From assembly GCA_964517315.1 (NCBI GenBank), contig CAZFCJ010000004.1, forward strand, positions 1 to 63,245: a DNA stretch of 63,245 nt, given 5' to 3'. The notes below the pieces were generated by a model. The model searched no databases and had not been told where the DNA came from. It worked only from the letters and a program-made list of their open reading frames with translations. Below are positions 1 to 8,823 of this stretch, piece by piece. Each line of letters begins with the position of its first letter. Position 1 is the stretch's first letter. The translations under genes were made by a program, and so were the position numbers. This DNA is from DASWJQ01 sp964517315. GTDB taxonomy: Bacteria > Chloroflexota > Anaerolineae > Anaerolineales > E44-bin32.

Positions 1-130
1 CTGGGATGGCCGTGAGAGGTCCGCAGGGAAGCAGAGCGTGAAGGGCCGCCCGTTTTCCTCTTGAAAGCGTCGTCAGCTGCTGATGAGCTGTTCGTGGTCC
101 CTTTCAATCGTAAAGGGCAGCGGTGAGCAC

Positions 131-152
131 TGAGCGCCGAGCTCGGCGCTCA
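131..152. repeat. Perfect 22-bp palindrome
   Basis: The two 11-base arms (TGAGCGCCGAG and its complement) meet without a spacer. No T-run follows on either strand, so it is not a typical intrinsic terminator. It lies in a gene-free stretch at the start of the window, just before a REP-like element. Confidence 0.6.
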
Positions 153-173
153 TAACCTTTCATAAGCACCGTA

Positions 174-195
174 GGGGCGACCGGCCGGTCGCCCC
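174..195. repeat. REP-like palindrome (copy 1)
   Basis: Perfect 22-bp palindrome GGGGCGACCGG/CCGGTCGCCCC preceded by CGTA. The same core is found at 45479-45500 inside a RAYT gene, and related copies occur at 25035, 25110, 60156 and 60352. The shared form is CGTAGGGGCGA - short loop - TCGCCCCTACG. Such elements are typically mobilised by RAYT (IS200-like) transposases, two of which are in the window. Confidence 0.75.
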
Positions 196-256
196 AACGA
201 CGTTAAATTGTATCGCAGCTGCCGCCAACATCCAATTGCGGCGGCGGCGGTCCCAG

Positions 257-266
257 NNNNNNNNNN
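257..266. other. Assembly gap (10 N)
   Basis: Ten undetermined bases. Gene content and the order of sequence on either side (1-256 against 267 onward) should not be assumed contiguous. I see no convincing gene in 1-369. Confidence 0.99.
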
Positions 267-312
267 GCTTCGTTTTTTGTATCGGCTGGAACAAACGCAT
301 TGCAGAGAGTAC

Positions 313-335
313 GCGCCCGGATCACATCCGGGCGC
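313..335 (-). terminator. Hairpin downstream of the cupin gene
   Basis: Perfect 10-bp stem (GCGCCCGGAT with its complement) around a 3-nt loop, 35 bp past the stop codon of the cupin gene on the minus strand. There is no clear U-tract, so it may be a 3-prime stabilising hairpin rather than a full intrinsic terminator. Confidence 0.4.
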
Positions 336-369
336 TTCTACGTTGCCAGGCTGGGCGGTCGGTCGGCGC

Positions 370-855
370 CTAGCCCTGCGGCGGGGGTCCGACCGGCTCG
401 ATGGTGTACTTCTTCATCAGCGGCAGGATCTTGTCGCCCAAGGCCTCCATCGTGACCGGCCCGTCGTGGGCCTTGATGATCTCGTTGGCCTCCATGAAGT
501 ACTGCTCGATGCCGGCCGGAACGGCCAAAGTGACCGCCCGAATATGGCCTTCAGCGCGGGGCGCGTGCGCGGCACCAGACGGTACATAAATCGCTTCCCC
601 TGGGGTGCCCTTCACGGTCTCGCCTTCGATCTGCACCGTCACTTCACCCTCCAGGACATAGAAGACCTCTGCGAAGTCATGGCGGTGAGGCGGAGGCGCC
701 ACGCCCATTGGCGCCTCGTAGTCGATCACAGTGAAGGCATCATCCGTCTCCTTACCGTGGACCAATATCGAGAAGTTCTGGTCGCGGAACGAAAAGCTCT
801 CGACGTTGTCGCGGCTGCGGACAAGTCCGTCTCCGCTCAGGTTCGCTGCGGTCAT
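370..855 (-). CDS. Cupin-domain protein
   Basis: Small single-domain beta-barrel (about 161 aa). Cupin motif 1 is seen as PPPHRHDFAEVFYVLEG, supplying two His and a Glu for metal binding. Motif 2 is seen as PGEAIYVPSGAAHAPRAEG, supplying the third His. The start is placed at the ATG ending at 855 because AAGGAG sits 9 nt upstream; an earlier in-frame ATG at 873 overlaps that Shine-Dalgarno and is less likely. Cupins of this type range from dioxygenases and isomerases to sugar or auxin binding proteins; substrate cannot be told from sequence. It stands alone on the minus strand, divergent from the large regulator at 1050. Confidence 0.85.
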   Translation of the reverse strand: MTAANLSGDGLVRSRDNVESFSFRDQNFSILVHGKETDDAFTVIDYEAPMGVAPPPHRHDFAEVFYVLEGEVTVQIEGETVKGTPGEAIYVPSGAAHAPRAEGHIRAVTLAVPAGIEQYFMEANEIIKAHDGPVTMEALGDKILPLMKKYTIEPVGPPPQG

Positions 856-1049
856 CACTGGCTTCTCCTTCATCTCAAAACTTGTGGTATTTGCTCCCGG
901 TCTGCAGGCGCAGCGCCGATGGTACGATCAAGGCGTACGCTGGTGGTCGCCCCAGCGGCGGAGTTCTGCTGCGCCGGTTACACCCTGGATCCCGGAGAGC
1001 GACAGATTGTTTGTAAACACCCCCCGCTTCAAAAGCGTTAAATGACACC

Positions 1050-4000
1050 ATGCCCCACCTGGAGTTGAGGCTGCTCGGCCCGCCGCGGGTGCTCCACGCT
1101 GGTCAGCCGCTCGAGCTGCCGACCCGCAAGGCGCTGGCCCTGCTGCTGTACCTGGCCGCCGAGGGAGGCGTCCAGCCCCGGGAGAAGCTCGCCCGTATGC
1201 TCTGGCCCGAGCGCGAACGGCCGCGCATGCTGGCCAACCTGCGCACCGCGCTCAGCCATCTGCGGGCCGCGCTGGAGGCGCAGCAGGACGACGGCGCACC
1301 CCATCTGCGCGTTGAGACCGAAAGTCTGGTGTTCAACCAGGAGTCCGACTACCGGCTCGATCTGGAGCTGCTGCGGGCTGCGGCCGCCGGGCGGGAATTG
1401 AAGCCGAATGACCCGGGCGCCGCGGTTCAAGTCCTGGCTGACGCCTGGAGTCTGTACCGGGGGCCGTTCCTTGACGGGTTCTCGCTTTCGGACGCGTCCG
1501 AGTTCGAGGCCTGGCTGCAGGGGGAACGTGATCTCTGGGTCCAGCGCGCGGACCGGCTGCTGGCCGAGCTGACCGAACTGCAGATGATGACTGGGCGGCC
1601 GGCGCAGGCATTCGAAAGCATCCAGGAGTGGCTGCAGGTCAACCCGCTCAGCGAGCGGGCCTACCGGCGGCTGATGCGGGTCCAGCTGCAGCGCGGGGAC
1701 CGAGCGGCCGCGCTGCGGGCCTACGAGCGCTGTCGAGCCGCGCTCGAAGGCCATTTGGGTCTTGAGCTCTCGGAGCGCACCCAGCAGCTGGCCGCACGGA
1801 TTCAGCGGGGCTCGGTTGACTCGGTGGAGGTGCCCACGGATCGGAAGCGTGCGTCGGCGGGGCTGGACCTGAGCGAACTGCCGCTGGTCGGCCGCGAGGG
1901 TGCACACGCTCGGCTCGTCGATGCCTACCAGGCCGTCCAGCGGGAAGGCTGCCAGCTGCTGCTGTTGGAGGGCGAGCCCGGGGTGGGCAAGACCCGGCTG
2001 GTGGCGGAATTCTCGCGCTGGGTGGGGAGCAGAGGCGGGCTCGTGCTTCGGGGACGCTCGAGCGCGCCGGCCGGTGGGACACCCTACGGCGCGCTGGCGC
2101 AGGCGCTGCGCGCCGGGATGGAGGATGTGGTTTCGACGCAAGAAACGCTGGACCGACCCTGGCGCCGCGAGCTGGCCCGTTTGCTGCCGGAGCTGGAAGA
2201 CGCGAACGATCCGCCGCCCAACCCTGCCCCGGAAGCCGCCCTCGCTGCCACCCGGCTGAGGACAGCGTTGATCAGGCTTGGCGAGTCGCTGGCGGAGTGG
2301 TCGGGCGTGCTGCTTGCCCTGGATGATCTGCACGCCGCGGACGCCGCCACCTTGGAGTTTGTGGGCCACGCCGCCGCTCGCTGGCAGCGGGCTGGGGCCC
2401 CGGTTCTGATACTCGCCAGCGTTCGGAGCGCCCCGCTCGGGGCGGCCGTTGCGGGGACGTCTTCCCCGACACCCTTCCAGGATTGGTGGGCCTCCCTCGC
2501 CAGCGACACTCCCCTCGCGCAGATCAGCCTCGCGCCGTTGACGGTGGACCACGTTTCGGATCTGGCGTGGCGGCTGCCGCTGGGCCAGGGGCAGTCGGTC
2601 GGCCCGGGGCCGACCGGCGTCGCGGCGTTCGTGGAGTGGCTCCTCGCCGAAAGTGGAGGCAACCCGCTGCACTTGTCCTTGATCATCCAGGCCCTTGCAG
2701 ATGAGGGGCTGCTGCAGGAGCGCCGTGCAGAGGATGGGCGGGCTTACCTCGACGTGACCCCTGCCTTGGACCCGGCCGGAGCCGCAGTCGCGGCGGAGCT
2801 CCAAGGCTTCCTGCCGCCCGGAATCGAGCAGTTGACCCAGAGACGATACGCGGGATTGGGGCGCGCGGCGCGGGCCGCCCTGAACGCAGCTTCAATTTTG
2901 GCACAGCCCGCTTCGCTTGAGCTGGTGGAGCAGGTTGCGGAGCTGGATCGGGATTCTGCGGTGCGCGGTGTCGAGGAGCTGAGCCGCTCGGGCGTGCTGC
3001 GATCGGAGCCGGACGGCTATCGTTTCGCGCATGAGAAGATGCGCCGGGTGGCCCGCGGCCACCTTAGCGGCGCGCGGCGCCGGGACCTGCATCGGCGCGC
3101 ACTGGCGGCCGGCAGGGAGTACGGCAGCCCGGCCGCAGAGCTGGCGCGCCACGCACGGGGCGCCAGTTACCCCGAGCTGGCGTTCCAGCACGATGTAGCG
3201 GCCGCCGCCCACGCGCTGGAGCTGTCCGCGGTGCGGGATTCGATCCGGCACTTCGCGCGAGCCTGGGATTTCATGCTCGAGTCGGACGATCTGGAGCTGG
3301 AGCTCGATGAGCTCGAGCGGCTCGGCTTCGGCCTGGCCCGGGCCTATGAAATCGTGGGTGAACTGGAGGCCGCAGAAGAGGTTTTGGCCGAGGTGCGGCG
3401 TCGGGCTGGAGCATCCGAAGATTTGGTCCTCGAGTGTATGGCGATCAATCGGCTCGCGTTTGTGCTCGCGCACCAGCACCGACCGCAGGAAGCGGCGCAG
3501 TTCTTGGATCGCGCGCTGGAGCTGGCGCGTCGGGCCGAGGCGCCACGGGCACTGGCCGAGACCCACTGGAGCCTGGCGCAACGCGGTCTGTACGACGCCG
3601 CGGCGGAATCGGTTGAAGAGCACGCGCGGCGCGCGCTGCGGTTGGCGGAGGAGCTGGAGGACGAAGAACTGGGCGCCCGCTGCCGCAACGTTCTTTCCTA
3701 TGTGGCCCGCAATCGCGGCGCGGGGGACGAGGCGGCCGAGCACGCGCATCGAGCCCGTGCGATATACAGAGCCGCAGGCGACCTGGCGATGGAGAGCGAT
3801 TGTTTGGGGGCGCTGGCGCAAGCCGAACTGCTGCGGGCTCGGCCGGTGTGCGCGTTGCGGCGGGCCGCGTCGGCGCTCCGCATGAGCCGGCGCGTCGAGA
3901 GCGAGCACGGGATCGGGGCCCATACGCTCGAGCTTGTGCTGGCCCAGATTGAACGCGGTCTGCTGGGGGACGCGCTGGGGCTCGCTCGGGAAGGGGCGGA

Positions 4001-4673
4001 GCGAGCGCGCGCGGGCGAAGGAGCGGTTGAGTTCGTGCTGGCGCTCATCGCGCTGGGCCGGGCCCAGCGGGCCGTTCACAAATTTGAGGCCGCTGAGACC
4101 ACGCATCGTCAGGCCCTGGAGCTGGTGGAAAGCGATGGCATCCCCTTTACGCTTGGCCCGCTTTTGGCGGGGGACCTGGCGGCTGATATGGGTCCCGAGG
4201 TCGCCGCCGCGGCGGCGGAGTGGGCTTGCAAGGCAGTTTTGACCCCCGATGAGCCCACCTTCCTGCTGGGGGCGCTCCTCCCCTGGTGGACTTTGGTGGA
4301 GAGCTTGATCGAAGCCGAATCACTCGACCGGGCCGAACGGATGGTTGCGGAGGTAGCCCAGTATGCGGATGGAGCTGAACGCCTGCGGCTGGCTCACCTC
4401 GCCTGTTCGGCGATCGCTGCGTCCCACAAGGGTGACCTATCCACCGCCAAAGAGAATCTGGAGCGCAGCCTGCGGGCGGTCCGGGACAGCCGGCTGCTCC
4501 CCATGCGGAGGCGTGTCGAACTGCTCCTGGCCGAGGTGTACCGGCGGCAGGGCCGGTCGGATGACGCGGATGAAATGGGGCGCGCGGCCCGATCTACCCT
4601 CGCTCATCTGGCGGACATGATCGAGGAACGAGAAATCCGTGAATCGTTCTTGGTTTCCGCCGATAGACAGTAG
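1050..4673 (+). CDS. BTAD/SARP-type transcriptional regulator with AAA ATPase and TPR domains
   Basis: Protein of 1207 aa. Residues about 1-95 form an OmpR-like winged helix (LRLLGPPRVLHAGQPLELP, then QPREKLARMLWPE), and about 100-255 a bacterial transcriptional activator (BTAD) helical domain. An ATPase domain follows with Walker A GEPGVGKT near residue 308 and a Walker B-like LLALDDLHAAD near 425. The remainder, from about 700, is alanine- and leucine-rich helical repeat sequence of TPR type. This is the AfsR/DnrI/MalT-like architecture in which ligand and ATP binding control DNA binding; proteins of this size are common in Chloroflexota. No ligand can be assigned. A TTAAAT element lies 6 nt before the ATG and no Shine-Dalgarno is seen, so the transcript may be leaderless. 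Confidence 0.85.
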   Translation: MPHLELRLLGPPRVLHAGQPLELPTRKALALLLYLAAEGGVQPREKLARMLWPERERPRMLANLRTALSHLRAALEAQQDDGAPHLRVETESLVFNQESDYRLDLELLRAAAAGRELKPNDPGAAVQVLADAWSLYRGPFLDGFSLSDASEFEAWLQGERDLWVQRADRLLAELTELQMMTGRPAQAFESIQEWLQVNPLSERAYRRLMRVQLQRGDRAAALRAYERCRAALEGHLGLELSERTQQLAARIQRGSVDSVEVPTDRKRASAGLDLSELPLVGREGAHARLVDAYQAVQREGCQLLLLEGEPGVGKTRLVAEFSRWVGSRGGLVLRGRSSAPAGGTPYGALAQALRAGMEDVVSTQETLDRPWRRELARLLPELEDANDPPPNPAPEAALAATRLRTALIRLGESLAEWSGVLLALDDLHAADAATLEFVGHAAARWQRAGAPVLILASVRSAPLGAAVAGTSSPTPFQDWWASLASDTPLAQISLAPLTVDHVSDLAWRLPLGQGQSVGPGPTGVAAFVEWLLAESGGNPLHLSLIIQALADEGLLQERRAEDGRAYLDVTPALDPAGAAVAAELQGFLPPGIEQLTQRRYAGLGRAARAALNAASILAQPASLELVEQVAELDRDSAVRGVEELSRSGVLRSEPDGYRFAHEKMRRVARGHLSGARRRDLHRRALAAGREYGSPAAELARHARGASYPELAFQHDVAAAAHALELSAVRDSIRHFARAWDFMLESDDLELELDELERLGFGLARAYEIVGELEAAEEVLAEVRRRAGASEDLVLECMAINRLAFVLAHQHRPQEAAQFLDRALELARRAEAPRALAETHWSLAQRGLYDAAAESVEEHARRALRLAEELEDEELGARCRNVLSYVARNRGAGDEAAEHAHRARAIYRAAGDLAMESDCLGALAQAELLRARPVCALRRAASALRMSRRVESEHGIGAHTLELVLAQIERGLLGDALGLAREGAERARAGEGAVEFVLALIALGRAQRAVHKFEAAETTHRQALELVESDGIPFTLGPLLAGDLAADMGPEVAAAAAEWACKAVLTPDEPTFLLGALLPWWTLVESLIEAESLDRAERMVAEVAQYADGAERLRLAHLACSAIAASHKGDLSTAKENLERSLRAVRDSRLLPMRRRVELLLAEVYRRQGRSDDADEMGRAARSTLAHLADMIEEREIRESFLVSADRQ

Positions 4674-4761
4674 CGGAGGCTGCCCCATTCTCCCTGGTAT
4701 GGAAGCGGCTGCCAAGAGGTCTAACGGACGCGCGGGAGTCTAACTTATAATTTCCCTCGCG

Positions 4762-5514
4762 ATGCCCAACGCAGTCTTCCTCTCCCCTCATCTCGACGAC
4801 GCCATCTTCTCGTGCGGCGGGTTGATGGCCCGCTTGGTCGGCGAGGACCGGTCGGTCACGGTGCTGACGATCTTCGCCGGCGACCCCACCGCCGGGCCCC
4901 TCTCGGAGTTCGCCGAGAAGCTGCACGAGCGTTGGGGGCTGGGCGAATCGCCGGTGGCACGCCGGCGTGAGGAGGACCTCGAAGCCTGCTCGAAGGTCGG
5001 CGCCGGGGCGCTGCACATCGACATCCCGGAGGCGCTCTACCGCCGGGACGCCGACGGCGAGCTGCTGTACCCGGTCGAGAAGGCCATCTTCGGCGAGATC
5101 GATCCCGCCGACGATCTGTTGGTCGAGCAGCTGACCGAGGTCATCGACGAGGTCAGCCCAGGCGGCGCGCAGGTCTATTCGCCGCTGGCGATCGGGGGGC
5201 ACGTCGACCATCGCATCGTGCGCCGGGCGGCGGAACGGCTCAGCCGGCCGCTGTGGTACTACCACGATCTCCCCTATGCGGCCCGGGAGCTGAAGGCGCC
5301 CAAGGGGTTTCGCTCGCCCACCGGCGCCTCGACCGTGCTGCCGCTGGAGGACGAGGAGCTGGCCGCCTGGATCGAGGGCATCTGGGCTTATGAGTCACAG
5401 CGCTCGACGTTCTGGGACGATGAGGACGACGTCGAGTATGAGCTCCGATCGTATATGGAGGACCACCGCGGCGTTCCCGTGATCGCGCCACGAGCCCGTC
5501 GGCAGGCGGGTTGA
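4762..5514 (+). CDS. PIG-L/LmbE family deacetylase
   Basis: About 250 aa. The N-terminus carries the family zinc motif as SPHLDDAIFSCGG (usual form HPDD; here HLDD at residues 10-13), and a later GGHVDHRIV supplies the third zinc ligand. The family removes acetyl groups from N-acetylglucosamine-type substrates in pathways such as mycothiol, bacillithiol or glycolipid synthesis; the substrate here is unknown. TATAAT at 4746-4751 ends only 10 nt before the ATG, so any 5-prime leader would be very short. A strong promoter for greA starts about 30 bp after the stop codon. Confidence 0.85.
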   Translation: MPNAVFLSPHLDDAIFSCGGLMARLVGEDRSVTVLTIFAGDPTAGPLSEFAEKLHERWGLGESPVARRREEDLEACSKVGAGALHIDIPEALYRRDADGELLYPVEKAIFGEIDPADDLLVEQLTEVIDEVSPGGAQVYSPLAIGGHVDHRIVRRAAERLSRPLWYYHDLPYAARELKAPKGFRSPTGASTVLPLEDEELAAWIEGIWAYESQRSTFWDDEDDVEYELRSYMEDHRGVPVIAPRARRQAG

Positions 5515-5544
5515 CGGTTTGTACGAACAATTTGTGCAATTTGC

Positions 5545-5573
5545 TGGACACCCGTCTGGATCTGTGCTATGAT
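5545..5573 (+). promoter_or_regulatory. Strong sigma-70-type promoter of greA
   Basis: TGGACA (-35, 5545-5550), 17-bp spacer, TATGAT (-10, 5568-5573) preceded by TGC, an extended -10 element. Predicted start is about 5580, giving a leader of about 115 nt before the greA ATG that contains two terminator-like hairpins. Confidence 0.75.
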
Positions 5574-5598
5574 GTCGCCAGCAACAAACAGGTCCGGG

Positions 5599-5626
5599 CT
5601 GAGAGCTGACTCTCAGTTCTTTTTTA
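5599..5626 (+). terminator. First leader terminator upstream of greA
   Basis: CTGAGAG (5599-5605), 4-nt loop, CTCTCAG (5610-5616), then TTCTTTTTTA. A perfect 7-bp stem with a U-tract, about 20 nt after the predicted transcription start and still upstream of greA, so it should end a share of transcripts early. Confidence 0.7.
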
Positions 5627-5635
5627 TCTGTGTGT

Positions 5636-5659
5636 CGGGCCGCAGGGCTCGTTTTTTTT
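5636..5659 (+). terminator. Second leader terminator upstream of greA
   Basis: CGGGCC (5636-5641), loop GCAG, GGCTCG (5646-5651), followed by eight T. Six base pairs including one G-U. Together with the hairpin at 5599 this makes two successive intrinsic terminators between the promoter and greA, in the manner of an attenuated leader. Confidence 0.7.
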
Positions 5660-5695
5660 CAGCATCAAACCTGATGGGTCCGAAGTGAGGAACGT

Positions 5696-6163
5696 ATGGT
5701 CAACAACGCAGTCTATCTGACAGACGAAGGCCGCCAGAAGCTGGAGGCCGAATTGAAGCACCTGCGCACGGTCCGGCGGAAGGAGGTCGCCGAGCGGCTG
5801 CACGAGGCGATGCAGGGCGGCGAACTGATCGAGAACGCCGAATACGAGGCGGCCAAGAACGAACAGGCCTTCGTCGAAGGTCGGATCCTCGAACTCGAGG
5901 ACCTGCTCTCGCGGGCCAAGCGGATCGAAAAGGGTGGCGCCGACGGCGTCGTCCGGGTGGGCAGCACCGTGACCATCAAGGAGGGACGGCGCAATCCGGA
6001 GACTTACACTATTGTGGGCGCGGCGGAGGCCTCACCGAAGAACGGCCTGATCTCGAACGAGTCGCCGCTGGGCAAATCCCTGCTTGAAAAGCACAAGGGC
6101 GATGTCGTCGAAGTGCAGACCCCGTCGGGGACGCGCAAGGTGCGCGTGGTGAAGGTGGAATAG
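5696..6163 (+). CDS. greA: Transcription elongation factor GreA
   Basis: 155 aa, normal length. The N-terminal coiled coil is followed by the tip motif GGELIENAEYEAAKNEQAF. E43 and E46 take the place of the acidic residues that enter the RNA polymerase secondary channel and stimulate cleavage of backtracked RNA. The C-terminal FKBP-like domain ends KVRVVKVE. GAGGAA lies just upstream of the ATG. Expression is likely set by the leader at 5580-5695. An intrinsic terminator follows at 6188, so greA appears monocistronic. Confidence 0.95.
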   Translation: MVNNAVYLTDEGRQKLEAELKHLRTVRRKEVAERLHEAMQGGELIENAEYEAAKNEQAFVEGRILELEDLLSRAKRIEKGGADGVVRVGSTVTIKEGRRNPETYTIVGAAEASPKNGLISNESPLGKSLLEKHKGDVVEVQTPSGTRKVRVVKVE

Positions 6164-6187
6164 CAGATCTAACCCACGACCCAACAG

Positions 6188-6214
6188 CCCCGCGCCCACG
6201 TGCGCGGGGTTTTC
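6188..6214 (+). terminator. Intrinsic terminator of greA
   Basis: CCCCGCGC (6188-6195), 6-nt loop, GCGCGGGG (6202-6209), then TTTTC. Perfect 8-bp GC stem 24 bp after the greA stop codon. Confidence 0.85.
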
Positions 6215-6258
6215 TTGTTGTACACTCAACCCTTGTTGCGAACCGATGAGATGACGGG

Positions 6259-7776
6259 ATGGAAAGTATGGCCGAGCTGAACGATCTCGAGCGCGTGCGC
6301 AAGCAGAAAATGGAGGCGCTGCGCGAGGCTGGGGTGAACCCTTACCCGCCCGGAGGACACCGCACCCACACGACGCAGCAGGCGCTGAACGCCCTTCAGA
6401 AGGCCGAGGACGAGTCGGTGGAGGCCGCGCTCGTCGGGCGAATCAAGTCGATCCGAGACATGGGAAAATCGGTGTTCGCCCACATCGAGGACGGCGCCGG
6501 CCGCCTCCAACTGTACCTGCGTGTGGATGAGATCGGCGAGGAGGCGCTCGAGCAGTTCAAGGACTACTTCGATATCGGTGACTTCATCCGGGCGAGCGGG
6601 ACGCTGTTTCACACCCGCACCGGCGAGGAGACGCTGCGGGTGACGTCCCTGCGCATGCTGAGCAAGGCGATCACACCGCTTCCCACGCCGAAAGTCGAAC
6701 AGGTGGACGGCGAAGAGATCGTCCACGACGCCTTCACCGATCCGGAAGCCCGCTACCGCCAGCGCTACGTCGATTTGGCGGTCAACCCCGAGGTGCGCCG
6801 GATCTTCCGCACCCGGACCCGAATCGTGCGCGCGCTTCAATCATTTCTGGACGAACGGGGGTTCCTGGAGGTGGAAACCCCGATTCTGCAGCCGGTGTAT
6901 GGGGGCGCTGCGGCCACCCCGTTCGTGACCCATCACAATCAACTGCATCAGGATCTGTACCTGCGCATCTCGTTCGAGCTGTATTTGAAGCGCCTGCTGG
7001 TGGGAAACTTCGAGCGCGTGTACGAGATCGGGCGCGACTTCCGCAACGAGGGCGTCTCCTACAAGCACAACCCGGAGTTCACGCAGCTCGAGTTCTACAT
7101 GGCGTACGCGGATTACGAGGACGTCATGGTTGTGACCGAGCAGATGGTCGCCTTCACCGCCGAGCGAGCCGTGGGCTCGACCACGATCGAGTTCAGGGGA
7201 CATGAGATCGACCTGACGCCTCCCTGGCAGCGCATGTCGCTGCACGAGGCGATGCTCGAGTACGCCGATCTCGACCTCGCGGCCTACGAATCGGCGGCTG
7301 ACCTGCGGTCCGAGATGGGTGCCCGCGACATGGATCCTCAAGCGGGGGCGAGCCGGGGCAAGCTGATCGACTCGCTGATCAGCAGGTTCATCGAGCCCGA
7401 GCTGATTCAGCCGACGATCGTCTACGATTACCCGCGCGACATCTCTCCCTTGGCTCGACGCAAGCCGGGGGAGCCGGATCTTGTGGAGCGCTTCGAAGGC
7501 TTCGTGGGCGGTATGGAGCTGTGCAACGCGTTCACCGAGCTGAACGACCCCTTCGACCAGGAGCAGCGGTTCTTGGAGATGGGGCGGACGTACGAGGAGG
7601 GAGACGCGGAACGCCATCCGCTGGACGAGGATTACCTGCGGGCGATGCGCTATGGGATGCCGCCCAACGGCGGTTTCGGCATGGGGTTGGACCGGCTGAC
7701 GATGCTGTTGACCGACAGCCCCAACATCCGCGAGGTCATCCTGTTCCCGCACTTGCGGCCGGAGGAGGAGGGTTGA
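6259..7776 (+). CDS. lysS: Lysyl-tRNA synthetase, class II
   Basis: 505 aa. An N-terminal OB-fold anticodon-binding domain (about 60-150) precedes the class II catalytic core. Motif 2 is seen as FRNEGVSYKHNPEFTQLEF and motif 3 as GGFGMGLDRLTMLL, with the characteristic lysine-enzyme ending DSPNIREVILFPHLRP. It charges tRNA-Lys in the cytoplasm. Two starts are close together (6259 and the ATG at 6268); GGAAAG just before the second makes it a fair alternative. It follows the greA terminator, so it should have its own promoter; none is clear. Confidence 0.95.
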   Translation: MESMAELNDLERVRKQKMEALREAGVNPYPPGGHRTHTTQQALNALQKAEDESVEAALVGRIKSIRDMGKSVFAHIEDGAGRLQLYLRVDEIGEEALEQFKDYFDIGDFIRASGTLFHTRTGEETLRVTSLRMLSKAITPLPTPKVEQVDGEEIVHDAFTDPEARYRQRYVDLAVNPEVRRIFRTRTRIVRALQSFLDERGFLEVETPILQPVYGGAAATPFVTHHNQLHQDLYLRISFELYLKRLLVGNFERVYEIGRDFRNEGVSYKHNPEFTQLEFYMAYADYEDVMVVTEQMVAFTAERAVGSTTIEFRGHEIDLTPPWQRMSLHEAMLEYADLDLAAYESAADLRSEMGARDMDPQAGASRGKLIDSLISRFIEPELIQPTIVYDYPRDISPLARRKPGEPDLVERFEGFVGGMELCNAFTELNDPFDQEQRFLEMGRTYEEGDAERHPLDEDYLRAMRYGMPPNGGFGMGLDRLTMLLTDSPNIREVILFPHLRPEEEG

Positions 7777-7974
7777 TTCCGATGAGCACGGAGGGTTGAA
7801 CCTCCAGCCGGTGGCCATGGCCCCTTAGGTTAAGGATTCAGGTATCAGGTGTCAGCTATCAGCCCTCAGTCTCCAGTCTGAGGGCGCCAGTCTCCAGTCA
7901 ACCAGTTACCAATAGGAATAACACCAAGACACAAAGACTCAACACATCCCTTCATGCCTTTCGTGTCTTCATCG
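7777..7974. other. Convergent spacer lysS / HAD gene
   Basis: No gene. Contains degenerate short repeats of the CAGTCTCCAGTC type and one hairpin, CCCTCAG (7863-7869) with CTGAGGG (7878-7884), which could stop transcription from either side but has no T-run. Confidence 0.5.
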
Positions 7975-8739
7975 TTACCCCTCCGGCTCCAGCTCCGCAA
8001 CCGAGGTGAGCACCCGAGTGGGGCGGTAGGGGAACCGTTCGACCTCTTCGCGATCGGTGACCCCGGACAGCACCAGCACCGTTTCCATCCCGCTCTCCGT
8101 GCCGGCGATGATGTCGGTGTCCATACGGTCGCCGACCATGACGGTCTCCTCGGAGTGGGTGCCCAGCTGGCGCAGCGCAGCGCGCATCATCAGCGGGTTC
8201 GGTTTGCCCACGAAGAAGGGCTCGATCCCCGTCGCGGTGGAGATCAGTGAGGCCACGGCTCCGGTGGCCGGCACGATGCCCGCCTCGGCCGGGCCTGAGA
8301 CGTCCGGGTTGGTGGCGATGAAGCGTGACCCCGAGGCCACCTGACGCGCGGCGTTGGTGATGCTCTCGAAGGAGTACGATCGGGTCTCTCCCAGCACCAC
8401 GTAATCCGTCTCGTGCTCTGCGAGCACATAGCCGATTTCGTGCAGTGCGGTCGTCAGGCCGACCTCGCCGACCACGAACGCCGAGCCGCCCGGTCGCTGA
8501 TCCTGTAAGAATGCCGCCGTAGCCAGCGCGGAGGTGAAGATCGACTCCTCGGGGATGTCCAACCCGGCCCCGTTCAGCCGGGCGCGCAGGTCGCGCGGCG
8601 TGTACATGGAGTTGTTGGTGAGCACCAGGAATGGACAGCCGGCCTCCTTGAGCGACTCCATGAAATCGACCGCGCCGGGGATCGGGGTGCTGCCTTTGAC
8701 CAGAACCCCATCCATATCGATCAAATACGCCTTGGGCAT
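7975..8739 (-). CDS. HAD superfamily subclass IIA phosphatase (NagD-like)
   Basis: About 254 aa from the ATG at 8739, chosen because the domain begins MPKAYLIDMDGVLVKGS directly there and AGGAGG lies about 12 nt upstream. HAD motif I is DMDGVL with the aspartate nucleophile, motif II is LVLTNNS, and motifs III/IV fall in the stretch ending MVGDRMDTDIIAGTESGM. NagD-like enzymes hydrolyse small phosphomonoesters such as nucleotides, p-nitrophenyl phosphate or glycolytic by-products. Substrate is not predictable here. It lies 84 bp downstream of the epimerase gene on the same strand and may be cotranscribed with it. Confidence 0.85.
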   Translation of the reverse strand: MPKAYLIDMDGVLVKGSTPIPGAVDFMESLKEAGCPFLVLTNNSMYTPRDLRARLNGAGLDIPEESIFTSALATAAFLQDQRPGGSAFVVGEVGLTTALHEIGYVLAEHETDYVVLGETRSYSFESITNAARQVASGSRFIATNPDVSGPAEAGIVPATGAVASLISTATGIEPFFVGKPNPLMMRAALRQLGTHSEETVMVGDRMDTDIIAGTESGMETVLVLSGVTDREEVERFPYRPTRVLTSVAELEPEG

Positions 8740-8823
8740 GGTTTGATGTATCCCTCCTTTGGCCTCCGAATCGGGCCCTTTCACTGCCCGAGAGGTCTTA
8801 GGTCGCTTGGTGGACGGGCAGGC

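Noticed and set aside
1038..2804. Long open frame antisense to the BTAD regulator (588 codons)
   Set aside because: Arises from high GC at third positions of the plus-strand gene; no motifs, and full-length domains are on the other strand.
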